From NCBI GenBank assembly GCA_002307135.1, contig DBTQ01000027.1, positions 62,001 through 126,000 of the forward strand: a DNA stretch of 64,000 nt, read 5' to 3'. The DNA comes from Bacteroidetes bacterium UBA1312 (GTDB lineage: Bacteria; Bacteroidota; Bacteroidia; Chitinophagales; Chitinophagaceae). Positions 62,666 through 64,000 of this stretch are shown here, piece after piece (position 1 is the first letter of the stretch; the number at the start of each line of letters is the position of its first letter). Position numbers and translations under genes: made by a program. The notes under the pieces are model-generated. The model had not been told where the DNA came from. It searched no databases and worked only from the letters and a program-made list of their open reading frames with translations.

Positions 62666-62878
62666 TTACTCATTTAGCACGGGGAATGTCAATTTTTCTG
62701 CTATTGAAGGTAAATCTGTCAATGAAGCATTTTTACATAAAACTTCGTTGATAGCTATATCCAATTCCTGTTGGTACTCATCTCGCACAGAACGTAATAC
62801 ATGCTCCACTACATAAAGTCTATCAGAAAGCGGCAGTGTAAATAACTTTTTCAATGTTATTTGTAATTCACTTTTCAT
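62666..62878 (-). CDS. small LPLSDRLYV protein, addiction-module-component-like (copy B)
   Basis: This 70-residue paralogue of the protein at 5417 contains LKKLFTLPLSDRLYVVEHVL and a charged helix. It begins inside the stop of the LytTR gene (ATGA overlap, 62875-62878), so the two are coupled. The T9SS cargo gene follows 84 bases later. The C-terminal tails of the two copies differ. Confidence 0.75.
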   Translation of the reverse strand: MKSELQITLKKLFTLPLSDRLYVVEHVLRSVRDEYQQELDIAINEVLCKNASLTDLPSIAEKLTFPVLNE

Positions 62879-63237
62879 TTTATTAATTTATAATCATTTA
62901 TATTTAATAAAGTGTGTCTTTCTTTGATAACTATGGGTATTTCTGCTCCGGATTGAAGTAATACAACGTTTTTATTCAGTCCATTTTGATTAATAATGCT
63001 GTTGAGGGATTTGATATACTTAACATTAATAACCCAAGAACGATGGACTTTTATTAAAAAATCGTAACAAGCCAATCGAGTCATCATTAATTTCAAATTC
63101 TGAGAAACTTTAATTTCTTCATCATTATCGCATACGATAAGGACATAAGAACCAACCGCCCTAATACTCACAATTTTGAAAGGATCAATAAAATAAATTT
63201 TACGTCTTGTTCTAAAAATAACTTTGTCTAAATTCAT
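62875..63237 (-). CDS. stand-alone LytTR DNA-binding protein (copy B)
   Basis: The 120-residue protein is a LytTR domain only, with FLIKVHRSWVINVKYIKSLN near residues 65-84. It is the equivalent of 4236-4583 and diverges from the TPR lipoprotein gene at 63508. The 270-bp gap between them must hold both promoters. The paired 12-bp repeats found at copy A are not obvious here. Confidence 0.87.
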   Translation of the reverse strand: MNLDKVIFRTRRKIYFIDPFKIVSIRAVGSYVLIVCDNDEEIKVSQNLKLMMTRLACYDFLIKVHRSWVINVKYIKSLNSIINQNGLNKNVVLLQSGAEIPIVIKERHTLLNINDYKLIK

Positions 63238-63507
63238 ATCAAATAATATTTAATAAAAACTATAGTAAATTGGCGTAAAATATTATACCATTCAGAAAAT
63301 GAAAACAATATTTCAAACAACCATTGAATACTTATGCAAAGTTGATACCATATTAGCAACTTTTATACACTACTTAAATAGTGTATTTATGCCGAAAATG
63401 AAATTATTATCTCAAATACCCATATTTTTATGCTGTATTTTGCATAGTCGACTACTGAATATGTATAACAGGTTATTCGATTTGTGAAAATTAATTTATC
63501 AATTGTC

Positions 63508-64000
63508 ATGACCATTCATTCTAACCTTCGGATATTTATATTGGTGATTTTATTAATTACTAGTTGTAAACCAAAGCAACCTCCAGTTAATCGACTTCCT
63601 AAGATCGACTCCTTAAATATAGTAAAGCTCTATTCTAAGATGTCTAAAGCACAAATTGCCAATCCAGATAGCGCACTGTTGTTTTGTGAAAAAATGAGGG
63701 TCATTTGGGCAAAATATAATTACACACCAGGTCTCATGGATTATTATAGGTATGTTACTACTATATATTCCAATTTAAAACTGGAGACACAACGCGGGAA
63801 GCTATATGCAGATAGTGCTTGGCAACTGGCCAAGGAGCATGAAGAGTTGCTATACAAGGCGCATCATATATATGGGATATATAACATGGCTATAAGTGAT
63901 TATACAAGTGCTACCACACATTTTTTATCCGCTTTAAAATTGCAACCCAAACCTATTGATTCTATTTTTGTCACTGCTATTGATGATTATCTGGCGGATA
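63508..64000 (+). CDS. TPR lipoprotein, N-terminal part of a second TPR histidine kinase (cut by window end)
   Basis: The frame is open from ATG 63508 to the window end (164 codons). It starts with a lipoprotein signal (FILVILLITSCKPKQ) followed by TPR helices. It is clearly a paralogue of the kinase at 1843-3774 (PDSALLFCEKM, YTPGLMDYY, YADSAWQLAKE, HFLSALKLQP). That a kinase domain follows is inferred from the paralogue. Confidence 0.82.
   Translation, partial: MTIHSNLRIFILVILLITSCKPKQPPVNRLPKIDSLNIVKLYSKMSKAQIANPDSALLFCEKMRVIWAKYNYTPGLMDYYRYVTTIYSNLKLETQRGKLYADSAWQLAKEHEELLYKAHHIYGIYNMAISDYTSATTHFLSALKLQPKPIDSIFVTAIDDYLAD

Noticed and set aside
63299..63487. A 62-codon plus-strand ORF between the divergent LytTR and TPR genes
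   Set aside because: It fills the region that must hold the divergent promoters and shows no protein-like pattern.

Overview
The window is a Bacteroidota chromosome, most like the Chitinophagales/Chitinophagaceae. Three things suggest this. Low-GC DNA carries the phylum's TTTG / TAnnTTTG promoter boxes in front of several genes. Five secreted proteins end in type IX secretion (T9SS) sorting domains, and a PorW/SprE-like T9SS component is present. Phylum-typical families also occur: DUF2795, an RND pump fused to an outer-membrane factor, and a TPR-fused NarL-type histidine kinase. Gene identities come from motif recognition only; no searches were run. 

Layout. (1) 1-823: the end of a LytTR regulator cut by the window edge, and two possible small ORFs. 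(2) 824-11137: a putative 10.3-kb island bounded by 43-bp direct repeats, one of them the 3' part of an intact tRNA-Arg gene. It carries a response regulator, a TPR histidine kinase, a divergent LytTR gene, RDD-family genes, a small LPLSDRLYV protein and a 1647-residue T9SS cargo. (3) 11.1-16.6 kb: tRNA-Arg, an acyl-CoA carboxylase subunit, shikimate kinase, a CvfB-like protein, tRNA-Ser, tRNA-Pro, then an orphan KAP-type P-loop NTPase. (4) 16.7-26.1 kb: aromatic catabolism on the minus strand. One operon runs hmgA, peroxiredoxin, hpd, kmo, kynA and a PTPS/QueD gene. The other is paaABCD, preceded by a Crp/Fnr regulator gene. Both operons have the same palindromic operator at the same distance from their -7 boxes. 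(5) 26.3-37.4 kb: a multi-PAS sensor, a VIT-type transporter and a CzcA-like metal efflux operon. (6) 37.4-48.2 kb: radical SAM, folC, tonB, a PorW-like gene, a DUF2795 gene and a glycosyltransferase. (7) 48.3 kb to the end: tRNA-Asn with an adjacent tyrosine integrase and a DUF4248 gene, an aquaporin with an ATT in place of its start codon and tiny ORFs upstream, four T9SS-exported proteins, then a second LPLSDRLYV / LytTR pair and the start of a second TPR lipoprotein kinase. 

The most unusual pattern is a repeated cassette: a TPR lipoprotein histidine kinase divergent from a stand-alone LytTR gene, followed by a small LPLSDRLYV protein and a large T9SS cargo. It occurs at 1.2-10.6 kb and again at 59.8-64 kb. 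One copy lies in a tRNA-bounded island and the other downstream of a tRNA-Asn integrase. A 19-bp motif upstream of that integrase recurs, 17/19 identical and inverted, just inside the left repeat of the tRNA-Arg island. I read this as related, tRNA-targeting islands that carry self-regulated surface or secreted protein cassettes.
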